This document shows, piece after piece, positions 1-5,790 of a DNA stretch of 6,883 nt (within the stretch, counting starts at the first letter, position 1; the number at the start of each line of letters is the position of its first letter). Location of the stretch: contig JAEMRY010000062.1 of NCBI GenBank assembly GCA_016463105.1, positions 1 to 6,883 of the forward strand, written 5' to 3'. The stretch is from Ilumatobacteraceae bacterium. GTDB lineage: Bacteria; Actinomycetota; Acidimicrobiia; Acidimicrobiales; Ilumatobacteraceae. A program made the translations under genes and the position numbers. Below the pieces are notes generated by a model. It was given only the letters and a program-made list of their open reading frames with translations. It did no database searches and was not told the origin of the DNA.

Positions 1-663
1 TGAGCCTCCGATACCGAACACCGCAGCAAAAATTGTTAAAAGACCAACCCATGCCCAACCTTCAGAAGTTGCTGCTCCACCGCTACCAAAAGCCGCTTCC
101 GTGGCTCGTGTGGCAGCAATAAGAACTGGTGCCACAACAGGTAACAACAACAATGGAAGCAAAGTTTCGCGACCAGTTGTGCCCGCAGTGAGACCGCCAT
201 AAAGCGTACCCACGAAGCCCAATCCAGTTGTAGCGCAGATCACACAAGTGACTAACAGCACTAGACCGCCAGCCGAAACATGTACTTGATAGAGCAAAAA
301 CGCGGCGGCGATAAGCACCACATCTAGTGCGATCAATTGCAAAGTTAAGGCGATTGCCTTACCTAAAAATACGGCCGAAAGATCAATGCCTGCAACACGC
401 AACGAATCGAGTGCTGAATCAGATGTATCAATCGCAAACGACCGTTGCACAATCACGAACAGCGAAAAAATTGTTGCGAGCCAAATCAAACCACCAGCAA
501 CTCGTTGCAAGACATCGTCATTGTCAAGTGCAAAAGCAAACATGATCATGATCAGGCCAGCAAATGGCAGCACTTGATTTGTTACGACTCGACTGCGAGC
601 TTCGATTCGTAGATCTTTGGTCAGAACAGCGCTAACAACACGACTTTTAGGGGTTTGACTCAT
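1..663 (-). CDS. ccmB: CcmB haem exporter, membrane subunit (3' end cut off by the window)
   Basis: This encodes the integral membrane subunit of the CcmAB ABC transporter, which works with CcmC and CcmE in System I cytochrome c maturation to deliver haem to the outside of the cytoplasmic membrane. The 221 visible residues run to the window edge with no stop. CcmB proteins are usually about 220 residues, so probably only a short tail is missing. Six hydrophobic segments are visible at roughly residues 31-46, 56-72, 102-124, 132-155, 167-184 and 203-219. Family-type signatures are the cytoplasmic stretch DSALDSLRVAG (82-92) leading into VFLGK (98-102), and GRETLLPLLLLP (164-175). The ATG start at 663 overlaps the ccmA stop as ATGA, and no strong ribosome site is visible, so translation is probably coupled to ccmA. 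The next gene downstream, possibly ccmC, lies outside the window. The family call is from recognition of motifs and from the ccmA partner. Confidence 0.9.
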   Translation of the reverse strand, partial: MSQTPKSRVVSAVLTKDLRIEARSRVVTNQVLPFAGLIMIMFAFALDNDDVLQRVAGGLIWLATIFSLFVIVQRSFAIDTSDSALDSLRVAGIDLSAVFLGKAIALTLQLIALDVVLIAAAFLLYQVHVSAGGLVLLVTCVICATTGLGFVGTLYGGLTAGTTGRETLLPLLLLPVVAPVLIAATRATEAAFGSGGAATSEGWAWVGLLTIFAAVFGIGGS

Positions 664-1307
664 GCTGGCTTTACCGTTCCGGTTGTAACCATCAAACTGC
701 GTGTCGCCAATGAGCGTGCGCGTTCAATTTCGTGTGATGCAAAAATTACCGTTGCGCCTGCGTCTCGTGCTGCGCGAAGTGTTCGATCAAGCTCATCACG
801 ACCCTGCGTATCGAGCCCTGCATGCGGCTCATCTAATAACCACAACTGCGCGCGACGAACAATCAATGACGCAAGAGCACAACGACGACGTTGACCAGCA
901 GAAAGTTTCGCTACCTGCGTCTCACCTAGACGACCAGAAATGCCCATTGCGATCATTGCTTGATCTACGTCTTGGCGCATAGCCCCAACTAGACGAGACC
1001 AGAACAACATGTTTTCTAAAACTGTGAGATCTTGAAATAATCCGTTCGCATGACCCAGCAAACCAACCCTTGACCGAACAGCCAATCGGTTGGTGCTTAA
1101 ATCGCAACCTAAAACGTTTGCAGTGCCACGAGCAATTGGCAACAGACCAGCGCATGCTCGCAACAAAGTTGTTTTGCCTGCCCCATTGGGCCCCTGCAAT
1201 AAAACTATTTCTCCTGCGTCAACCGAAAATGTTGCACCAGCCACAGCCGGAAAATTGTCATAGACAATTACAACATCTTTGAAGTCAATTACTTTTTCGC
1301 TGGTCAT
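660..1307 (-). CDS. ccmA: CcmA haem exporter, ATP-binding subunit
   Basis: This is the cytoplasmic ATPase of the CcmAB transporter. In the known System I pathway, ATP hydrolysis by CcmA drives release of haem-loaded CcmE from CcmC. The 215 residues are full length for CcmA (about 200-215). ABC motifs appear in order: Walker A GPNGAGKT (39-46), the GHANGL plus DLTVLEN stretch (85-99) typical of CcmA, signature LSAGQ (135-139), Walker B LWLLDEP (155-161), D-loop GLD (164-166) and the switch histidine in SHE (H192). All catalytic residues are present. The start is ATG at 1307, directly after the upstream TAG (1310-1308). An AAAGG ribosome site sits 7 nt upstream, inside the 3' end of the upstream gene. 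The stop overlaps the ccmB start by ATGA, so the two subunits should be made together. A generic drug or antibiotic ABC ATPase is the alternative, but the CcmB neighbour argues strongly against it. Confidence 0.92.
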   Translation of the reverse strand: MTSEKVIDFKDVVIVYDNFPAVAGATFSVDAGEIVLLQGPNGAGKTTLLRACAGLLPIARGTANVLGCDLSTNRLAVRSRVGLLGHANGLFQDLTVLENMLFWSRLVGAMRQDVDQAMIAMGISGRLGETQVAKLSAGQRRRCALASLIVRRAQLWLLDEPHAGLDTQGRDELDRTLRAARDAGATVIFASHEIERARSLATRSLMVTTGTVKPA

Positions 1308-2039
1308 CTACTCGCCTTTAAACTTTGCCGAACGCTTTTCGATAAACGCACTGCGACCCTCTTCAACATCATTGCTTGCCCACGCTCGGTCACGCGCCGA
1401 CTGCACGAGTTGATCGATTTCTGGTGCAGGTGATGACGCGTTGAGCGCTGCTTTGTGTCCGGCAATTGACAATGGCGCAAGCAATGCAATTTCGTTTGCC
1501 CAATTAATTGCGTCTTCAAGTTCGCCAATGCGCTGCACTGAACCAAGATTTGCCAACTCGGCACCAGAATAATTTCTTGCAGCAAGCAACATCGCTCGTG
1601 CAACTGGCCAAGAACACTCGCGTGCGAGACGCTCAACAGTCCAATGATTTACAACTAGTCCAAGTCGAGCAGCGGGAACACCGATGATGCTTTGCGCAGT
1701 TGCTACTCGAAGGTCACATGACATCGCAATTTGTGCACCTGCGCCAAGTGCAGGGCCAGAAATTGCGGCAATCGTTACGCTCGGCAGTGTCGCAAGTTGA
1801 ATCAGAAATTTATGCAGCGCATCAGTGAACTCTGTTTCGCGAACTCCAGAAAGATCTGCTCCGGCACAAAACGCCGGTGCTGAGCCAGTTATCACGACCA
1901 CACGTATTTTTTGACGACTTGATTCGTCTAGTGCGCTTGCGAGTTCGAACAAAGTCTGTTGATCGACCGCATTTCTGCGCTCAGGGCGATCAATTGTCGC
2001 CACCAGCACCGAATCGCCCCAGCTCAGCTTCACTGACAT
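1308..2039 (-). CDS. EchA6-like crotonase-fold protein lacking both catalytic glutamates
   Basis: This is a 243-residue member of the enoyl-CoA hydratase/isomerase family. The N-terminal RPERRNA (18-24), the oxyanion-hole loop FCAGADL (57-63) and the second loop GPALGAGAQ (95-103) are clear. A gapless alignment from memory to rat mitochondrial crotonase puts Gln103 where Glu144 should be and Ala123 (in GVPAARLGL) where Glu164 should be, so ordinary hydratase chemistry is unlikely. The sequence reads closely like Mycobacterium tuberculosis EchA6, which has the same Gln and a non-Glu at the second site, an HW or NW followed by an RRL-type helix, ARAMLL, and a similar ending (here EKRSAKFKG). 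EchA6 is described as a non-catalytic fatty acyl-CoA binder. A longer frame opens upstream at 2087, but it would run into the divergent gene; ATG 2039, followed by VKLSWGDSVLVATIDRPE, matches the family start. It heads the operon with ccmA and ccmB. The true ligand is unknown. Confidence 0.88.
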   Translation of the reverse strand: MSVKLSWGDSVLVATIDRPERRNAVDQQTLFELASALDESSRQKIRVVVITGSAPAFCAGADLSGVRETEFTDALHKFLIQLATLPSVTIAAISGPALGAGAQIAMSCDLRVATAQSIIGVPAARLGLVVNHWTVERLARECSWPVARAMLLAARNYSGAELANLGSVQRIGELEDAINWANEIALLAPLSIAGHKAALNASSPAPEIDQLVQSARDRAWASNDVEEGRSAFIEKRSAKFKGE

Positions 2040-2060
2040 TGATAACCGTCCCGTAACATA
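2033..2060. promoter_or_regulatory. possible divergent promoter with a symmetric -10
   Basis: The 32-bp gap between the divergent starts at 2039 (minus) and 2072 (plus) contains TAACATA at 2054-2060. Its reverse complement, TATGTTA, is also a passable -10 hexamer (TANNNT on both strands). On the plus strand CTGACA (2033-2038) could be a -35 with a short 15-bp spacer. No convincing -35 is seen for the minus strand. Either start point would give a leader of only about 6-9 nt, which fits the lack of strong ribosome sites in front of both genes. This is inferred from hexamer matches only. Confidence 0.25.
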
Positions 2061-2071
2061 AACACAACGGT

Positions 2072-2365
2072 ATGGATTCTCGCACACAACACAACAAAAT
2101 TAATAACGAAATAATTAGTGATCCCGTTCTCGTTAAACGAGCGTTGATTTCTAATTGGGCTAAGCGCGCTAGCCGATTGGGCTACTCATTGTTTGGTGTG
2201 TCAATAGTCGCAGTTATTTGGGGATTGACAGTTGACTTCACGCCAGGTGTCAGCCGCATTGCATCTGCAGGCTTGATCGCTGGGTGTGTTGTTTTGGCGC
2301 CAGCAATCCTCGTGCAATATTCGGTCAAGGCTGCGGTGCGCGACGAGCGAGAACGTGGACTTTAG
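2072..2365 (+). CDS. small two-helix membrane protein, function unknown
   Basis: This is a 97-residue protein I do not recognise by name. A basic, hydrophilic N-terminal part (1-35, with several Lys and Arg) precedes two hydrophobic segments at about 36-53 and 64-82. They are joined by a short loop with an acidic residue (VDFTPGVSR), and a charged tail (VRDERERGL) follows. The charge pattern predicts that both ends are in the cytoplasm with a short external hairpin. No cysteine pair, catalytic motif or metal site is evident. The start is ATG at 2072, 32 bp from the divergent EchA6-like start; no good ribosome site is visible, so a very short leader is possible. A lipoprotein gene follows 51 bp downstream on the same strand and may be co-transcribed. 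Small membrane proteins of this shape occur widely in actinobacteria without assigned roles. Confidence 0.75.
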   Translation: MDSRTQHNKINNEIISDPVLVKRALISNWAKRASRLGYSLFGVSIVAVIWGLTVDFTPGVSRIASAGLIAGCVVLAPAILVQYSVKAAVRDERERGL

Positions 2366-2416
2366 TCACTGCAGAATTCTGTGCGCGACTCAAGAGATAG
2401 CGTTTCGTTGGATCAC

Positions 2417-2857
2417 ATGAATTCTTTAATTAAAAACACTGGTCTTTATTTAGCAATTTGTATTTTCGGCGCGCCGTTTTTAAGTAGTTGCGCTACAACG
2501 ATTAATCAGTCAGTGGTCACTGTCGTTTCATCTGATTCAGAATCAACAACGCCAGCAACAATAAATAGTCAACTGACAACTGATGAGTTACTTAGCGAAT
2601 TATTGCTAGCCATCGACGACCTAAGTAAATTAATGCAAAAAGCTGAACGCCGACAAGTTACCCAGCAACTTGCGCAAGTGGTTTTGCTCAGCGATGCAAT
2701 TCGACCAAAAATATTGGCGACGAGTGATCAACTCGCCGTTGATTTTGACCGTGTGATTAACTTGGCGAAAAGTTCTGTTGAACGCAACCGCCCAGCCGAC
2801 GCTGACAAGGCGTTGAGATTCTTGCCATTAATTATTGATGCTCTCGCAAAACTTTAA
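2417..2857 (+). CDS. putative lipoprotein with a helical domain, function unknown
   Basis: This is a 146-residue exported protein of no recognised family. The ATG at 2417 is chosen over an in-frame GTG at 2381 because it puts a compact lipoprotein signal at the N terminus: Lys6, a hydrophobic core (about 8-21) and the lipobox LSSC, with Cys25 as the acylation site. The mature protein starts with a Ser/Thr-rich linker (about 26-54). A predicted all-helical region follows (about 55-146), rich in Leu, Ala, Asp and Gln, with one helix from TDELLSELLLAIDDLSKLM and a final hydrophobic helix FLPLIIDALAKL. No cysteine other than the lipid site, haem motif or catalytic motif is present in it. It should be anchored on the outer face of the cytoplasmic membrane. 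It lies 51 bp after the small membrane protein gene and converges on the helD-type gene with only 12 bp between stops. A plain secreted protein is the alternative if the lipobox is not used. Confidence 0.72.
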   Translation: MNSLIKNTGLYLAICIFGAPFLSSCATTINQSVVTVVSSDSESTTPATINSQLTTDELLSELLLAIDDLSKLMQKAERRQVTQQLAQVVLLSDAIRPKILATSDQLAVDFDRVINLAKSSVERNRPADADKALRFLPLIIDALAKL

Positions 2858-2869
2858 ACAGAAATAAAG

Positions 2870-5005
2870 CTAGTTAGTTTTATCCAGCATTGCGCTTGGC
2901 AATGGCTCACTGTGAATCACACTTAGTTGTTTCGTAGACCTCGTGAGAGCAACATAAAGCGCGCGCAAACCGTGCATCTGTGCGGCAACAATCTTGGCTG
3001 GTTCAACGACGATCACTCCGTCAAGTTCGAGACCTTTAACCACGCTTACTGGCACAACTGTAAGCCCCGCTTCAATGCCAGAAACCCCAGCGCGACCATG
3101 AGCGATTTGCGCCGCGTCGAGTGCGACTGAAATATCTTCAGACATCGCATCTGGACAAACAATCGCGACGTTGCCGCTACTTAATTCGGCGGTCATCCGT
3201 TTAGTTTCTGTTATCAGTTCTTCAAATAGCCCACGGGTAGTCGTAGCGATTATTTTCGGTGTCTCTTCTCCTTCGCGAACCGAAACTGGCGAAGTTTGTG
3301 ATGGCGCAGCAGCTTTCAAGACTCGAGTAGCGAGCTCCATTATTTGATGCGGAATTCGATATCCGACAGTTAGCCCAATAATTCGTGATGGATTCTTTTT
3401 TGGCAAATGTGCCAAGACTTCCTTCCAAGATGCCGGAGCATGTGCCGAAGTCGCTTGTGCAATATCGCCAACTATCGTCATTGCACCATTAAGTGATCGC
3501 CGCGAAATCATTCGCAGTTGCATCGGTGAGAGATCTTGTACTTCGTCAATCACAATGTGACCATAGGTACGAACCTCGTCAGCGTCGTTGATCCGACCAT
3601 TTCTTCGGGGTTTTGGCCCGAGCAACGAAAGCGCTTCATCAAGTACGGCGACATCAGCATCACTAAATTTTGCCTCAGCTAAAGATTCTGCGCGTTGACG
3701 ATACAGCGACTCGTATTCTGTCGGCGTGCAAACCTTTTGAGCCGCGAGACGCAACAGAGCCTTTGAAGAATAAAGATCATGCAACAATTCTGCGGCGCTA
3801 AGCACTGGCCACATGTAGTTGATTATTGCGCGAAACTCTGACAGATCGAGCAATGCAGCCCGCATTGTTTCGAGATCGGCGTCTGGATTTCGACTTGACG
3901 CGATCAATGCAGCGACAACTTCTGTTTCGACCCAATGGTACGCAGCATTGTGTCGACGAAAACGGCGACGTCCTTCGCTAACAAGTGTCTTTGACTGATT
4001 AACAGTTAGTCGCAAATACCCAGCGCCGAATGCAATTTCTACATCTTTGCGAATTGGTCGTTGTCGATCATGAATCGCATTTGCAATAATTTGCGACATT
4101 CTTAGGTCGCCCTTGATTCGCGAAACTGGCTCGCTGTCTTTTGCTGTGTAGTTGTGTCCGCGCACAAGATCGGCCATCACAACTTGTTCAACACCGGCTT
4201 CACCAAGTGAAGGTAAGACACGCTCGATGTAACGCAAGAAAACGCGATTCGGTCCGACAACAAGTACACCTTGATCTTCTAATGGAAATCTAAATGTGTA
4301 AAGCAAATATGCAGCGCGATGTAGCGCCACCACTGTCTTGCCAGTTCCTGGTCCGCCTTCAACAACTAACACACCTTGTTGTGGAGACCGAATAATTTCG
4401 TCTTGCTCGGCTTGAATCGTCGCCACGATGTCACCGAGTTGGCCAGTGCGACCGCGCGACAAGACACTCAGCAACGTGCTGTATCCGCGAAGAGTCGGAG
4501 TGCTTGACACAGGCTCGCCGTCAAGACCTTCGTCGTGACCTACACCAAGATGGCCTGCACCAAAAAGTTCGTCTTCAATGCCGAGCAATTCTCGACCTTG
4601 AACTTCGAAATGGCGACGACGGGCAAGCCCCATCGGTTCACGACCAGTAGCACGATAAAACGGTTCAGCAACTGGCGCTCGCCAATCTACAACGACTGGT
4701 TCTCGAGTTGGGTCGGCAACGGCAATTCGTCCAATATGAAAACTCTCGAACGCATCAGGCGACTCGGTCAGACGATCGATTCGACCGAAGACTAATGCTG
4801 AATCGCCAAGATCAAGTTGTGTAAGTCGACCGACGAGAACTTCATCGAATGCATTGCGCTCAAAACGCGCTTGAAAAGTTCCACCCATTGACGCTTCGTT
4901 CATTTCGCGAATCTTCCAGGCATCGGTCTTTGTTATTTCAAGACACTCATAGGCATGGTCGATGAACTTCTGTTCGTCGTCAAACTCGGGGTGTTGTTTG
5001 GTCAT
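2870..5005 (-). CDS. helD: HelD/HelR-type RNA polymerase-remodelling UvrD-like ATPase
   Basis: This is a 711-residue superfamily 1 ATPase of the HelD group. Such proteins bind RNA polymerase, open its clamp and free stalled complexes; the actinobacterial HelR branch also protects polymerase from rifamycins. The N-terminal part (1-100) carries a short helical segment and the family-typical IGRIAVADPTREPVVVDWRA (91-110). Motor motifs follow: the TIQAEQDEIIR stretch (196-206), Walker A GGPGTGKT (217-224), motif II VIDEVQD (485-491), motif III VGDIAQ (512-517), motif IV GYR (548-550), VVKGLELDGV (655-664) and YVALTRS (684-690). The stretch at about 260-450 is the HelD-specific insertion that probes polymerase. 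The loop between LLGP and motif II is short (about 17 residues, with acids D474, D476, E477). The start is ATG at 5005, without a clear ribosome site. A DNA-repair helicase such as UvrD or Rep is unlikely, given the insertion and the HelD N-terminal signature. No antibiotic gene cluster is visible nearby. Confidence 0.88.
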   Translation of the reverse strand: MTKQHPEFDDEQKFIDHAYECLEITKTDAWKIREMNEASMGGTFQARFERNAFDEVLVGRLTQLDLGDSALVFGRIDRLTESPDAFESFHIGRIAVADPTREPVVVDWRAPVAEPFYRATGREPMGLARRRHFEVQGRELLGIEDELFGAGHLGVGHDEGLDGEPVSSTPTLRGYSTLLSVLSRGRTGQLGDIVATIQAEQDEIIRSPQQGVLVVEGGPGTGKTVVALHRAAYLLYTFRFPLEDQGVLVVGPNRVFLRYIERVLPSLGEAGVEQVVMADLVRGHNYTAKDSEPVSRIKGDLRMSQIIANAIHDRQRPIRKDVEIAFGAGYLRLTVNQSKTLVSEGRRRFRRHNAAYHWVETEVVAALIASSRNPDADLETMRAALLDLSEFRAIINYMWPVLSAAELLHDLYSSKALLRLAAQKVCTPTEYESLYRQRAESLAEAKFSDADVAVLDEALSLLGPKPRRNGRINDADEVRTYGHIVIDEVQDLSPMQLRMISRRSLNGAMTIVGDIAQATSAHAPASWKEVLAHLPKKNPSRIIGLTVGYRIPHQIMELATRVLKAAAPSQTSPVSVREGEETPKIIATTTRGLFEELITETKRMTAELSSGNVAIVCPDAMSEDISVALDAAQIAHGRAGVSGIEAGLTVVPVSVVKGLELDGVIVVEPAKIVAAQMHGLRALYVALTRSTKQLSVIHSEPLPSAMLDKTN

Positions 5006-5016
5006 GGTTTTGGCCG

Positions 5017-5056
5017 CAGGTCTCAGAAATTAGGGTTTGTCAATTCTACAGACCTG
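5017..5056. repeat. 7-bp perfect inverted repeat upstream of the helD-type gene
   Basis: CAGGTCT (5017-5023) and AGACCTG (5050-5056) are perfect inverted copies separated by 26 bp. The minus-strand -10-like hexamer TAGAAT lies between them. If transcription starts near 5036, only one arm would be in the transcript, so the pair would act as a DNA operator and not as an RNA hairpin. The repeat is seen directly; the operator role is inference. Confidence 0.4.
5043..5048 (-). promoter_or_regulatory. possible -10 element of the helD-type gene
   Basis: On the minus strand TAGAAT (5048 to 5043) matches the -10 consensus at five of six bases and lies 37 nt upstream of the ATG at 5005. No good -35 is found 16-18 bp further upstream (GCAATA is the nearest candidate), so the site would need an activator or be weak. 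Confidence 0.25.
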
Positions 5057-5092
5057 TTGCTGGTTTATTGCTGATGACTTTTATGACATTGC

Positions 5093-5166
5093 TGTAATTA
5101 GGTGCAGGGTTTCACCTTGCCGCACACATCACGGGCACACTGCCTTGTTGGCACTCTCGGGGGCTC
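5093..5166 (+). promoter_or_regulatory. possible -10 and GC-rich structured leader of the secreted-protein operon
   Basis: TGTAAT (5093-5098) is a near-consensus plus-strand -10; TTGCTG (5068-5073) is a possible -35, but at a long spacing of 19 bp. The following 66 bases (5101-5166) are 64% GC by count, against 35% in the 60 bases before them. The leader contains GGTG/CACC (5101-5104 with 5113-5116). It also holds an alternating series of complementary tetramers: TGCC 5118-5121, GGCA 5134-5137, TGCC 5141-5144, GGCA 5150-5153. These allow mutually exclusive short hairpins. GGGGG (5159-5163) sits just before the ATG at 5167. I do not recognise a known riboswitch. The regulatory role is inference. 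Confidence 0.3.
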
Positions 5167-5790
5167 ATGCTTGATCTTGACCAAAAAATCTCACAAAGTT
5201 TCAAGAATTTATTGCTCATAAGCGGATTAATGCTGCTGGTTGGTTGTTCTTCACCGCCAAAATTGAGCCTGGTTGTCGCTACTGCTATTACTCATCCGAG
5301 TGTCACGACGACACTTGCGTTGGCTACTTCATCAACACTTGCATCAAATACGACGCAGGTAGAAGTCAACCGCGATCAACTAGTCAAGCAACAATTTGAA
5401 GAATTATTGCAATGGCAAGACAAGTGCTACCAAAAGCCAAGCATTTGCCGAGTTGAAGAATTCACGATTATCGGCACAAAATATCATCAGGCATTAGCAG
5501 AGCAAATAAGTCTCTTCGCCAAGAACAATATTAATAGTCGCCTAGGCAATGGCAAGCGTGAAGTGAAAATCGAATTAATTTCGCTCGATGATGCATCTTT
5601 AGTTGCCCATGTTGATGCCTGTATTTACGACACCGTCATCATGTATATGGACGGTTTTATTTTTAACGACTACGTAACATCCGCTCACACCCAATGGACA
5701 TTGCAATGGGACAACGAACGGTGGCGATGGATTGACTATCAAATTCTTCACCGTGAGTACAACACAAATATTTGTCAGTACCTACCATGA
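5167..5790 (+). CDS. lipoprotein with a possible NTF2-like extracytoplasmic domain
   Basis: This is a 207-residue predicted lipoprotein. The signal has a slightly long N-region containing Lys7 and Lys13, a hydrophobic core (15-25) and the lipobox LVGC, with Cys27 as the acylation site. A Ser/Thr/Ala-rich linker (about 33-64) is followed by a compact domain (about 65-207). It starts with a helix containing FEELLQWQDKCYQKPSIC, continues with GTKYHQALAEQI, and ends in beta-type strands (EVKIELISL, DASLVAHVDACIYDTVIMY, HTQWTLQWDNERWRWIDYQI). The helix-then-sheet order and the closing W-x-W-x-D strand resemble NTF2/SnoaL-like folds; this is inference. Domain cysteines 87, 94, 152 and 203 could form two disulfides, which fits life outside the membrane. 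ATG 5167 is chosen because the next ATG (5230) would leave too short a signal. The stop overlaps the next ATG as ATGA, so translation is coupled. Biochemical role unknown. Confidence 0.8.
   Translation: MLDLDQKISQSFKNLLLISGLMLLVGCSSPPKLSLVVATAITHPSVTTTLALATSSTLASNTTQVEVNRDQLVKQQFEELLQWQDKCYQKPSICRVEEFTIIGTKYHQALAEQISLFAKNNINSRLGNGKREVKIELISLDDASLVAHVDACIYDTVIMYMDGFIFNDYVTSAHTQWTLQWDNERWRWIDYQILHREYNTNICQYLP

Noticed and set aside
1304..1636. 110-codon minus-strand open frame
   Set aside because: It lies wholly within the EchA6-like gene in another frame; its Cys/His/Gln-rich composition is typical of a shadow frame.
2040..2087. N-terminal extension of the EchA6-like protein by 16 residues from ATG 2087
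   Set aside because: It would overlap the divergent gene starting at 2072, and the extra residues are not hydratase-like; the family start fits ATG 2039.
2381..2416. GTG start giving a 158-residue form of the first lipoprotein
   Set aside because: It adds a charged 12-residue segment before the signal peptide; ATG 2417 gives a normal lipoprotein signal length.
4535..4795. 86-codon plus-strand open frame
   Set aside because: It is antisense to the conserved N-terminal part of the HelD-type gene, with no ribosome site and no recognisable domain.
5011..5029. Second rifamycin-element-like core, TTGGCCGCAGG, next to the helD-type start
   Set aside because: It needs a one-base insertion and has no matching second arm; it shows how easily short GCCGCA cores turn up here.
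5772..5786. TTG start adding five residues to the secreted protein
   Set aside because: ATG 5787 gives a clean Sec signal with a basic N-region and an ATGA overlap with the upstream stop.
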